From contig JABANP010000309.1 of assembly GCA_013115135.1 (NCBI GenBank), positions 1-60,966 of the forward strand: DNA of 60,966 bases. The letters are read 5' to 3'. The first letter of the stretch is position 1. Every line of letters begins with the position of its first letter. Source of the stretch: Perkinsus olseni (lineage: Eukaryota > Perkinsozoa > Perkinsida > Perkinsidae). Positions 52,611-60,966 of this stretch are shown here, piece by piece. The translations under genes and the position numbers were made by a program. Below the pieces are notes generated by a model. It was not told where the DNA came from, ran no database searches, and saw only the letters and a program-made list of their open reading frames with translations.

Positions 52611-52680
52611 GTACCTCCGCGGGGGATAGAACCCGCGACCTTTCGAATCAAAGTCCGTTCAATCACCCATCCTACTACAT
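52611..52680 (-). other. tRNA-like element (T arm, A-box-like and T-run)
   Basis: Minus strand: TAGTAGGATGGG resembles a Pol III A box, GGACTTTGATTC resembles an anticodon arm with TTG in the loop, TCGCGGGTTCTATCCCCCGC forms a T arm with one extra base in its loop, and GGAGGTAC is followed by TTTTT, as at a Pol III terminator. The acceptor stem does not pair (no TACCTCC on the 5' side), so it is more likely a tRNA-derived relic or SINE head than a working tRNA. Same motif C as in the DRC1 and tomosyn introns. Confidence 0.35.
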
Positions 52681-53186
52681 AACTTGCCGAGCGCAACTGA
52701 GAAGCAGCCTCACAGCAACTCCCGGCACTAACTCGACCCACAACTCATCATGTCTCAATGGTGACACTATATGCTGACTCATGTCCAATACAGCAGCAGA
52801 GAGAACGCTACACGCGTCACGGTGTCACACTGCTGCTCTCATCCACACAAACGAAGGCACTCTTCCACCCGTGGAGGAGGTCCAGGAGGGGCGTGAGGTA
52901 CCTATGCAAAGACCCATACAGGTCACGCAAAGCCTTGGCGGCCAAGGTCCACATCGATTTGCCGCGACCAGGAAATAGAACCCGAGAGAATCACGGGAAT
53001 CACATAGATCGAATCGATCCCGCGGTAGAGAATTCCGCACTTCCCGAGGCTCGAAGTCTCTTCGTCGTCCTCTTCTTCTCCATCATCATCACCAAATGAA
53101 CTTTGATCAGCTGCTCTGTGCGTGCCACTTATAAGCCATTGATGGCTGAACGGATGCATAGAACTTCGTCGGGGATGTCGAGTCTC
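52681..53186. other. Intergenic region
   Basis: No conserved gene. A CCAGGAAATAGAACCCGAGA stretch near 52970 is a weak further motif C-like site. GAGGT/ACCTC-type direct repeats are not seen. Confidence 0.3.
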
Positions 53187-54112
53187 TCACGTGTATGGCG
53201 TGATCATGAAGGGTGCGTTCTTCGCCTGGCTCTTTTCTCCCTTGCTCTCCTCCTGCGGGCGCTGTGCGGTATACAACTGTTGCACCCAAAACTGGAAAAG
53301 CTCCATTTGCGCGTAGATGTGCTGTTGAAGCTCTTTAGCTCGCTCCAACTGCAACTCTCTTCGTCGCAGCTCCAGTTCCTGCAAGCCGTTCCAATCGTCT
53401 AACAGGCACATGTCCCACCCACGTCGGTGAGTTCCGTCGGGCTTTCTCCCGCCACCCGACTGTGACCAGCGCCGTCGTCCCCTTCCTGACGCGGTCCAGC
53501 TCTGAGGGCGATTTCCAAGTTCTGCTGAGCCATCATGACTCTCGCGTTAGTGTGCTGTAACGCTAGCGCTATACACCTTGCACAGGTACACACCCCCTGA
53601 CAGATTTTTGCTAACAGCGTCTTCGACTGTGAGCCAATTTCACCTCCTCCTGACCATCTCCACTTCCGTGATGTTCGCTTTTCGCCTGCTCTGTTACGCC
53701 GACCATTGAAAGTACACCAACCTTTCCGTATTATGCCAGCATGAACACAAGATATCCGATAACACGGCTCACGACAATCACATGAGTAAACACTGGGAGA
53801 ACGAAAATGTACGGCAATCTTTTTCTCGACGACCCGGGACGCATGGCCAATCGCCCAGAGCGTTCTCGGGACCTCCTCTGAAATAGAAAACAACTCAGCT
53901 CCAATTAGCTCTGCATGGTGCTGACTTATGCGGGATGCTGCTTTCCTCTGGCGGGCAGTCGTCCCTCTGCTGGGAGGCGGCCTTCGCCTTAGACGCCCGT
54001 CTTGCCCGACGTTCCCTTTTGAAGTCAACAACGCGTTGAGCTAGAATGTTAGTCAACTGCGTCACGTACATCATCTGCTGGCTCTGACGGTACATTTCCA
54101 ACTCCTGAAATA
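53187..54112 (-). CDS. Coiled-coil hypothetical protein
   Basis: Minus-strand exons joined by GT/AG introns give a Gln/Glu/Arg-rich helical protein: MYRQSQQMMYVTQLTNILAQ and RVVDFKRERRARRASKAKAA (about 54100-54000), ending CPPEESSIP; an uncertain middle; MAQQNLEIALRAGPRQEGDD (about 53530); then after a ~24-bp intron WNGLQELELRRRELQLERAK, ELQQHIYAQMELFQFWVQQL, and a stop at 53187. Heptads suggest coiled coils. Upstream exons to about 54450 are likely (a CAG acceptor precedes GAGTTGGAAATG). No domain family recognised. A short 24-bp intron is unusual, so that join could be wrong. Confidence 0.5.
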
Positions 54113-54204
54113 AGACGATACTTCCTCGCTCCTCAACCTCATCACGTGGGCTGTCGAGACCGCAGAATTGATAAAATCGAATTGAGGTGATTATAAGCGA
54201 CAGC

Positions 54205-54285
54205 CGGTGGCGTCGTTTGCGCTGAGAGACGTGGCGATTGCACCATGTACAGCACGATGCGTAAAGACAGCTCCTATCGACGGAA
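54205..54285 (-). repeat. Dispersed repeat R4, copy 2
   Basis: Reverse complement resembles 45905-45985. It overlaps the upstream, unresolved part of the coiled-coil gene. Confidence 0.6.
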
Positions 54286-54289
54286 CTTC

Positions 54290-57200
54290 AGTCGAGCTAT
54301 GAGGAAATCGGAATGGCCTCGGTTTGAGGTTCCACCTTGGGAGAGGACGGCGAAAGAGGCGCTCCCCTGCCGACTACAGAAGTCACCCTCACTTCAATTG
54401 GTACCCCATACCACAATCTCACTAAGTCAGGATGAATTGAAGTGTCGTCACCCCCCTGGCGCAGCTGATCTTGAAGTTCCTGCTTCTTAGATTGACATGA
54501 AGGACAGCAACACCCAACCTAACACAACCCGGCGCTCACACACGGATCAGCCGGCGGTGCCCTGTTACACCCATCCCAGGGTAGCTCTGCTCGTTAACCA
54601 GCGCCTCTGGGTACGCTATAGTGGTTTTCAATCCTCCTGGACGCAATGGGCCGGCGGTGCTCGTCGAGGAGGGAGCTGAGACGAGTACATTAACTATTCA
54701 CGAGCTGCCCCACTGTCTTAGAGACAGACAATCGTGTCATTGTTGTGATGATATCTCGATAGCCTGGGGTGATTCTGGGAGAATCGTCGATCCGGTGGAA
54801 AGATTCTACATAACAACACTTGTTATGCTACGAACAATAGATTCTGTTGTACGACCGCCAGGATACATATGCTGCTGTAACACTATCACTCTGAGAAGTT
54901 CAGAAGAGGTCATTAAAGATGGTCACTCCAGCACGCACACACGAGCAGGTCACACCTATACTCTGTGTTGAACGACCGGAATCAGCGAAAATGCCAACTC
55001 GGCAATCCAGTAGTCACCTGTAGTAGATGTGTCACTGATTTCTGCAGAGGTTTGTACATCATCCATAGGGCCGATGCCACCCCCACCGAATTCTGGCCCC
55101 TTAGCAGCCACCACTGCCGCAGCTGCTAACAGGACTCCCCCTGCCCCGATGCCCTGAGGGGTCGACAAAGAAGAGGGTTTATTCTGGTATAACGACGGCC
55201 CTTTCCTTGCAGCCAGCTGTAGCTTCTAAGGTTCATATCGCTGACCCTATCTTGCTCCGATATGAAGCTAAGCTAAAGCGTTGATGGTGCGAAGACAATA
55301 GTGGCAGATTAGATTTCGGCAAGAGTCTGTCCGTGTCGTGTTCTAAATCAGCCAGTCCCTTTACGAGCTCACCACAGAGCGATGAGACTCCACGGCCTCC
55401 GCGTTATCCGAGTGAGGTTCAGAGCATCCCGAGTCCTGCGCTTCGAGCATATCCAACTCATTCTGTTCAGCGGTGTGGGCTGTCGCATCGTACGGGTGTA
55501 GAGACTCATTCGAGGCCGACGGCAGGGTGCCTAGGGACTCCGCTATCACTGGAGAGGGCTTTAATCAATTCTACCTACCGGACTCCAACTGCCCCACTGC
55601 TGTTTCGCATTGCTGATGGGAAGCGGTAGATGGGACGAATGAGAAGGTAGTGTAGTTCGCTTCGACTGTCGATACGGCTGCCATATGAGTGACTGAAGTT
55701 CTCAGATGCCGGGCCTATAGCCTTCAGGCAGATCCCCAGATGAGAACCGAGAACGAGGCCGCGAGGAAATAACCTATTACTCAAACGCAGAGCAGCGAGC
55801 TATTCTAGTAGTACTAAACTAGTACCCAAAGGCTCCAGCACTCAGTACTGCAGTACCGATAGGGCCTAGCATCGTGATTCACAATATGTGAACGTATTGT
55901 GAAGACAAGACAGCTGATGGACACAATGCCACGGTTTGCGAGGTATCAAGACGATGCTACCATAGTCGCGTGACATCAACACCAGAGTCGTCTATTTTCG
56001 ACTTCCATCAACTGGGCCACCCAGGGAGCAGATTACTGTTTTGCAGAATGTACTCGCATGATACAAATTCTACCTCTATCACGTAATACATTATACTATT
56101 TGATGGACAATTTGTCAATGATGGTGTACCATGAACGCCGTTCGGTCGCGACTGTGTACTGCCAGAGGCGAGGACACGACAGATCTTTCGTATGTCCTCA
56201 AGCGTCTTCCTTCCAGCGTATCATGGACCTGATATCATGCTCCAGCTGAGAATCACGACTCTAAGTACCATGCTCATGCTCCCTCGTGACTTGGCTTCAA
56301 GAGGGATACAACAACTCATACTGTCTGAGTCAGAGAATCTCCGCGATGTGAGCCACAGCCTGTGACAGCGCCGCTGTCAACCACCCGCTTCTCAAGTCGC
56401 TTTCTGTCTCTCGGTTCGCCTTGCGGGAGAAATTTCCCATCCCAGCCGCGGTGTGTTCGAAGGACCCCGCAACGGTACAGGCTGGTTGGTGAGCTCATAC
56501 TTGAACAATTATGGAAGAGACACTGGGACAGGTGGGACAAGTATGTCGTCATACAGTATCAATCTGGTACTCAACTTGTTCGCAGTGCGATTTTCGCACT
56601 GATTACTTTCGTCTGGCGTAAAGTCGCAGCGTTAAAAATCCTATCATTTCTTACTTCGACCGTTGGATCGAACGTTGAAGTTCGACGGTTCGTCTCGAGC
56701 CAATTGGAACAGTTTCACATCGTACAGTGAAGTCGTTACAGGTGCACACTTAAATCCTGCCACAGGATCCGACGAAGCGGCACGCACTTAGCCCGAGAGA
56801 CTCACGAATCGGAAGAAGGCGGAGGGTTACGTTGCCGAGTCGGCAATGCCGACGGCAACCATCAACTTGCAATGTTCAACTCAAAAAACGCACAAGAGTT
56901 AGTCAGAGTTTTAGATCGTCGAAGAATGAAACATCAACATGTGAGTTGATATTGGCTGTGTGGTTCGGCCGCCGAATCAAACTTTGGTGATAAGTATCAC
57001 AATCAGTGCTGAAAAATCAGGATCAGGTCGCGACGCGACCGTCGCGTTCCGGTACGGATTACCCCCGATACACTTTTACGTGAAAAAAACTGCGTGATTT
57101 ACGGACTGATTGGGATCGTGCATCAAACTCCGATAGTGAATGATGAGTCGGGGAATGATTCCCAATCAGGTACTAAATCTCGTATCGGTCGTTTTAGTCA

Positions 57201-57647
57201 CGGACAGTTGATTTTTCAGGACCATTTTTCTCCCCAGACGATCGCGATTGAAATCATGCATTAGATTAACCAATTCATCGCACAGCTGGATTTCTTCATC
57301 ACTGGGGGTGTCGTCATAGTACAATCCCAGGTTCCACACACGGTACTTACCACTAAGACTAAGCGTCAGTGATACAGCTGTCTATTATGAATAGCTCATC
57401 CTCATTCATCAACTCTTGAAAGGCAAACGCGAGCTTTTCTTCATAAACATAATTCATGGATCAAAAAGCCTTCTGGTATTACACACATCACGAAGATATT
57501 CAAAGTTTATTTCCAGTTCACAGTTTGAACTCCACACAGTAAAATTAGTCAACATATATTTCGGTTTACGCAAATCGATACAGAAGAAGCAGTCGAGCAT
57601 ATGACCACTGCAACCGCTCGATTAGTTATACTCTGAGAGTATTACTC
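54290..57647. other. Gene-poor stretch with repeat R2 and palindromes
   Basis: A short minus frame near 54956-55168 (GVLLAAAAVVAAKGPEFGGG) could be an exon of a small exported protein, but it has no ATG in view. Repeat R2 copy 2 is at 55232-55370. Hairpins occur at 56831-56859 and 57026-57040. The last ~700 bp are AT-rich. No other conserved frame was identified. Confidence 0.35.
55232..55370 (+). repeat. Dispersed repeat R2, copy 2
   Basis: Begins with an inverted repeat TTCATATCG (55232-55240) / CGATATGAA (55258-55266), then AAGCTAAGCTAAAGCGTTGA. Similar to 12521-12650. Confidence 0.75.
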
Positions 57648-58564
57648 TCACTTCCAGTCTTTCGGCGAAACAGAACCGAAAGAAGTTTCAACATACTTAC
57701 TGAACTGGTTGCCAGCCTGTGTGGCAGCATCGATGGCTCGTTCGGAGCTGTCACGAGCCTCCATGCAAAGTCTCACGAAATTATTCTTATATTTCTTCTG
57801 TAGAGTTCTCTTGAAAACATTACAGACGTTTTCTAGTTCCTTGACCGTCTTCTTTCCAGCTTCCCCTAAATCTTTTAACCGCCCCTGCCCGATGAAGTCC
57901 TCATCTCCCTTAAGAGCTGTGAAGTCAATCTGTCTAGCGACTTCGTCTAACTTAACCAGCTCCTCAGCATATGGGGACTTGTCGATGACTCTCAAGGGGT
58001 CGGCACCAGCGCCGTAAGGAGGAGGCTTGCCGAAGCGGAAAGCGTTTCTCCCTTCCCAATCCGGATGTGGCAAGTTACGGTGATATCGTTGAACGGCGTT
58101 CGGGTCGAAAGAGCTACGGCAAAGGAGGGAATTGGTGGGGCAAAGCAACTGTGATCGATACTTGACTTACAAATAAGTCCGGAATGCCTTATACCTATCA
58201 TACGCTGGACAGTAGATGTTCTCGATTTTTAAGTTATCCGCTGAGCCAACTGAAAAGAGTATGCTAGCGCAGTCGTCGGCGTCTTCAAATTCATATCCCG
58301 TCCATCGCAGGGAACAGACAGCCGTGTTGCCCTTGCGACCGAGGCCCATGCTCGCGAGTGGTGGGAATTCCTGAGAGTGGACTACGGGATCATCGAACCC
58401 AAAAGGTGAGCAAGCCCCTCCGCGAAAGAGCAGCTGCAGGTTGTAAATTATGAAGGTGTTCAACAACATCTGCCAGGGTCGTGTGTACTCACGTCTTCTT
58501 CGAGGGCGCGAGAGACCGAGGCTGCAGCAGCGGCGGCGATGATGATGACTCGTTTAGTCGACAT
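57648..58564 (-). CDS. Secreted hypothetical protein, family copy 2 (intact)
   Basis: The ATG at 58564 opens a signal peptide, MSTKRVIIIAAAAAASVSRA. Two introns of about 57-60 bp (starting GTGAGTACAC and GTAAGTCAAG) are removed to give an intact ~245-residue protein. It comprises a Cys-containing, beta-like N-terminal half (GGACSPFGFDDPVVHSQEFP, IYCPAYDRYKAF) and a helical basic C-terminal half (DPLRVIDKSPYAEELVKLDE, AGKKTVKELENVCNVFKRTL), ending SVSPKDWK. Paralogue of the plus-strand gene at 2529-3379; both share intron positions and even the untranslated bases before the ATG. No known domain. Export inferred. Confidence 0.8.
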
Positions 58565-58600
58565 TTGAGGGATTTGCCTTAACACTGCATGGGGACAGCA

Positions 58601-59059
58601 CTTTGACCAATTCTCGACTATTCTCTTCCAGTGGAAGACTTCCACATGCCGAAACACTCGCTGAGACTGTGCCAGCGTACACGATTGCATTCGTGTGGGC
58701 GAGTCATAGAGCGTATTATCGTGATCCACACAATTCCTCTATTGCACAAGAGACAATGGAGGGCCGGAATTGGATACTGCCGCTCGAAAAACAGTAATGT
58801 CGCCAGCCCAAGGCGAGCGAGGATCGCACAGCGGAATGGAGGCTATTCAGAGGAGCCAACTTTACACGACAGCGGTGAAGTGTTCGAGTTGTTTCGAGAC
58901 CTCGCATTGTTCGGACGAAGCGATAAGAGCTCTCCAATGAAGCTACTCGGCGGGCTCCCGGAGTGGGAAAGATGGGCTGAGGTTGCTCGAGAACTTGAAC
59001 CGCAATGGCACACGGAAGGCGGTGAAGATGCAACAGGTCGCTTTCCACTGCAAATATGA
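58601..59059 (+). CDS. Hypothetical protein, uncertain
   Basis: A plus-strand frame reads SGEVFELFRDLALFGRSDKS, LGGLPEWERWAEVARELEPQ and WHTEGGEDATGRFPLQI before a stop at 59059. Composition looks coding. Another plus frame just upstream (TIAFVWASHRAYYRDPHNSS) could be its first exon. It would be divergent from the secreted gene at 58564, leaving almost no promoter space, which weakens the call. Confidence 0.3.
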
Positions 59060-59939
59060 TAGGTTGCAAACAGGTCCGAGATCGGTATCCTGATCCGATC
59101 TCGATAGAGATTCGGACCAAGGTTCCGTGTTACCGAGCTCGACTATTATACCATGTGCAGCACGCACGCACAAAGCGTTTCGTCTTGTAGCGTTTCGCTA
59201 GAAACTGTTTCATCATCAGTCAGCTTCGCCGAGTCCCGTGTCACTCATCACGGAGTTGCCGCATCCAGGTCGGGAGCATATTTACATCTCGAAGTCGCGT
59301 CAATGACTTCCGAAAAAAAACAAAACTTACCCTGGTGTCAGAAAAAAGCATTCATGTTGGTTGTGCACTCTCGGTGTCTCGGCTTTCCCTAATTTCACCT
59401 TCCGACAGGGATGACCCTTCATTGCGATGAGCTGAGCTACGATTCTGCCGTATTTCCCCTGAACAACCATTGGACCAGAGCAACCCAGCCGTCACTTCGC
59501 CACAAAATTATCAACTCCATGGGCACCCACCTGGGGACCTCTGCCCTTCAAGCTCGGGCAACGAATGTCCGCTCGAACCCAGCAAGGACGCCGTAGCAAC
59601 ACTGAGGGAATGCTCTTGCGCATGCGTGCAAGAAATATCCTACCACAACCCACCTGTCAACAACTACTGTCGAGGAGACTCTCAAGGACGATGAGGAGGA
59701 GGAAGAGACGCCTTCGCTCGCAGTGTTGAGATGCGCCGAAACCGCAGCGTCTGACAAGCACCGTTCTGTTACTAACTACGCGCCGATCGCCTTGTACATG
59801 CGTGCAAGGCAGATTGTCCTCGAGAGAGCGAATCTGGCGTTCTCTTTAAACAACGACAAAGGGGCAACAGGTTGCTGAGGGGTACGGACACCCGAACTCA
59901 CCATTAACCTCTGCTCGTGTCACTGGTCGATCGCTCGAT
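59060..59939. other. Intergenic region with repeat R5
   Basis: No supported gene. It carries repeat R5 copy 2 (59763-59815), a partial R5 centre at about 59613-59631, and a weak motif B-like site at 59492-59510 (TCACTTCGCCACAAAATTA). Confidence 0.35.
59763..59815 (+). repeat. Dispersed repeat R5, copy 2
   Basis: TGTTACTAACTACGCGCCGA, then CTTGTACATGCGTGCAAG; matches the copy in the DUF4392 gene intron at 46387-46440. Confidence 0.6.
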
Positions 59940-60949
59940 TCAGTTGGTGCGGCGTCCTGAGGCAGGAAGCCCAACCAGATAACATCGCCCCGTCTCTCTC
60001 CCAGCTCTCCTCACCCGCGTAGTCTCTTGTCTAATCCGAGCCTCTCCTCCCCCGGGCGAGTCCTCCAGCACCGGTAAAGGGTCCACTCCGGACTCCACAC
60101 GCTCCACCTGAATGAACCTCACGCCGCCCTCATCGCCACTCTCACCTCGATGGTTTGCAGTGCTGAGTTCCTCAGTTCGGCGACGGGAGCGTCAACGCCA
60201 ACCTCAACCTTCGTGACGTCTGCAACAACCCCTGCAAGGTGGATTTCAGTACCATCCGCCTCTCGATCTTTGGACGAACTTCGTTGCGACACTTCACGCT
60301 GAGGACATTGCTGCTCTTCGCCGCATGCCCTGCTCCTCGCTTCGCTCCGCTCAGGCAGAGGCACCACAGCCCCATCACCACTTCTGTGACTAGTACCCGA
60401 CCTAGCCGAGTCTCTGGTCTCCCCCCTACCGCCCACCGTCCTCGCTGACCCCTGCATGATATCATCAACCAGCTCACTCAAGACAGATTCCTCAACTCCA
60501 CTCGCCGCGCCATACTTCCCCATCAGCCTCTCGACCAGGGACTCCTCCTCACTCCGCACCTCTCGGGACTTCATCACCCTCTGCTGCAACCGAGGTACCT
60601 CCGCAGTGCTCGACAAGGTGCTTCCCGTAGCGGCCAGCCCCAACGGTGCCTTCGGCTGCGGCGCTATCGCAGGCGGGATGAGCATAACCAAATCGTTCAC
60701 AGCGTCCCATTTCAGCCCACTCGGCTTGACCACCGCAGGCGCTGAGCTCTTCGTCTTCCCTTGTCGTTTACCAACAGCCTTCCGGGCCTTCCCCCTCTGT
60801 GGCCGGGGCTTCTCTCGTTGGGGTGGTGGGGCCTTCCTCTTCACCGGAGGAGGCTCCCGAGGTATCTCACAACCAAGGACGGTATCGTCCCAATCTGGCT
60901 GCTGCTGTTGGTCGGAGATTGAGCTTGTCGCCACGCCCTTATCAGTCAT
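59940..60949 (-). CDS. Pro/Lys/Arg-rich hypothetical protein
   Basis: ATG at 60949 (MTDKGVATSSISDQQQQPDW). A basic, Pro-rich, disordered region follows (VKRKAPPPQREKPRPQRGKA), then LKWDAVNDLVMLIPPAIAP and a helical segment SLVERLMGKYGAASGVEESV LSELVDDIMQG. The first exon stays open to about 60119, but an intron from the GTGAG donor just before that stop to about 60098 gives a continuing frame (VERVESGVDPLPVLEDSPGG). No domain recognised. The basic disordered nature hints at nucleic-acid binding but does not prove it. The 3' end is not fixed. Confidence 0.55.
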
Positions 60950-60966
60950 GGTGGGGGCGCTTGCTG

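Noticed and set aside
52611..52680. A functional tRNA-Gln(TTG) gene
   Set aside because: The acceptor stem cannot pair and the T loop has an extra base, so only a tRNA-like element is reported.
1..60966. CRISPR arrays, bacterial operons, ribosome binding sites or phage genes
   Set aside because: No regularly spaced direct repeats or prokaryotic gene arrangement; genes are intron-split and eukaryotic.
1..60966. Trans-spliced leader acceptor or relict leader (dinoflagellate-type CCGTAGCC...CTCAAG)
   Set aside because: I did not find a convincing relict leader at the gene starts examined; motif A is a different sequence and sits inside introns.
1..60966. Non-standard genetic code (for example reassigned TGA)
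   Set aside because: TGA, TAA and TAG all terminate conserved proteins at sensible places; the single TGA between domains B and C is better explained by gene history.

Overview
This is nuclear DNA of a protist with short introns. The best guess is an alveolate of the Perkinsus lineage (Perkinsozoa). Genes are split by many introns of about 34-65 bp with GT/AG ends, stop codons behave as in the standard code, and two flagellar nexin-dynein regulatory complex genes point to a flagellated stage. A six-TM class III cyclase, a polycystin channel, small secreted lineage-specific families and a decayed mariner-type transposase with a WQxDGxP motif fit the same picture. The organism call is inference; no marker gene such as rRNA is present. 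GC is near 50% and falls in about 26-33 kb.

Layout. 0.5-4.9 kb: a C-terminal RING protein with a one-base frameshift, a frameshifted secreted-family gene, and an intact secreted protein. 6-11.4 kb: a polycystin/PKD2-like cation channel with its probable C-terminal exons. 11.5-13.4 kb: hypothetical proteins. 13.9-19.7 kb: a large inverted duplication of a membrane adenylate cyclase gene. The left arm lacks the 5' end, the right arm is the fuller gene, and a dead mariner-like transposase lies between them. 20.2-26 kb (minus): a Ser-rich unknown and a tomosyn-like WD40/R-SNARE protein. 26-29.9 kb: AT-richer, unresolved exons. 30-41.8 kb: DRC1 (+), a bromodomain-ET protein (+) and DRC11/IQCA1 (-). 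42.3-45.3 kb: a small secreted protein and a tandem family of one repeated unknown domain. 46.1-49.1 kb: a D-glutamate cyclase-like (DUF4392) protein and PEX16. 49.5-52.5 kb: two intronless Spinster-like MFS transporters in tandem. 53-61 kb: hypotheticals, plus an intact paralogue of the secreted gene at 2.5 kb, on the opposite strand.

The most unusual signal is in the introns. Several different genes share short near-identical intronic motifs in both orientations: motif A, core TATCTTAGGTYGA, often with a GTATCTT/AAGATAC inverted repeat; motif B, core TCACGCGCCACGAAATTA; and motif C, a tRNA T-arm-like element. One 55-bp DRC1 intron and one 55-bp PEX16 intron also have nearly the same 3' half. 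This pattern is what introner-like (intron-generating mobile) elements would leave.

Exon joins were deduced by eye from GT/AG signals and family conservation, so gene spans are firmer than individual exon borders. At least two conserved reading frames need a one-base correction, which could reflect gene decay or assembly indels.
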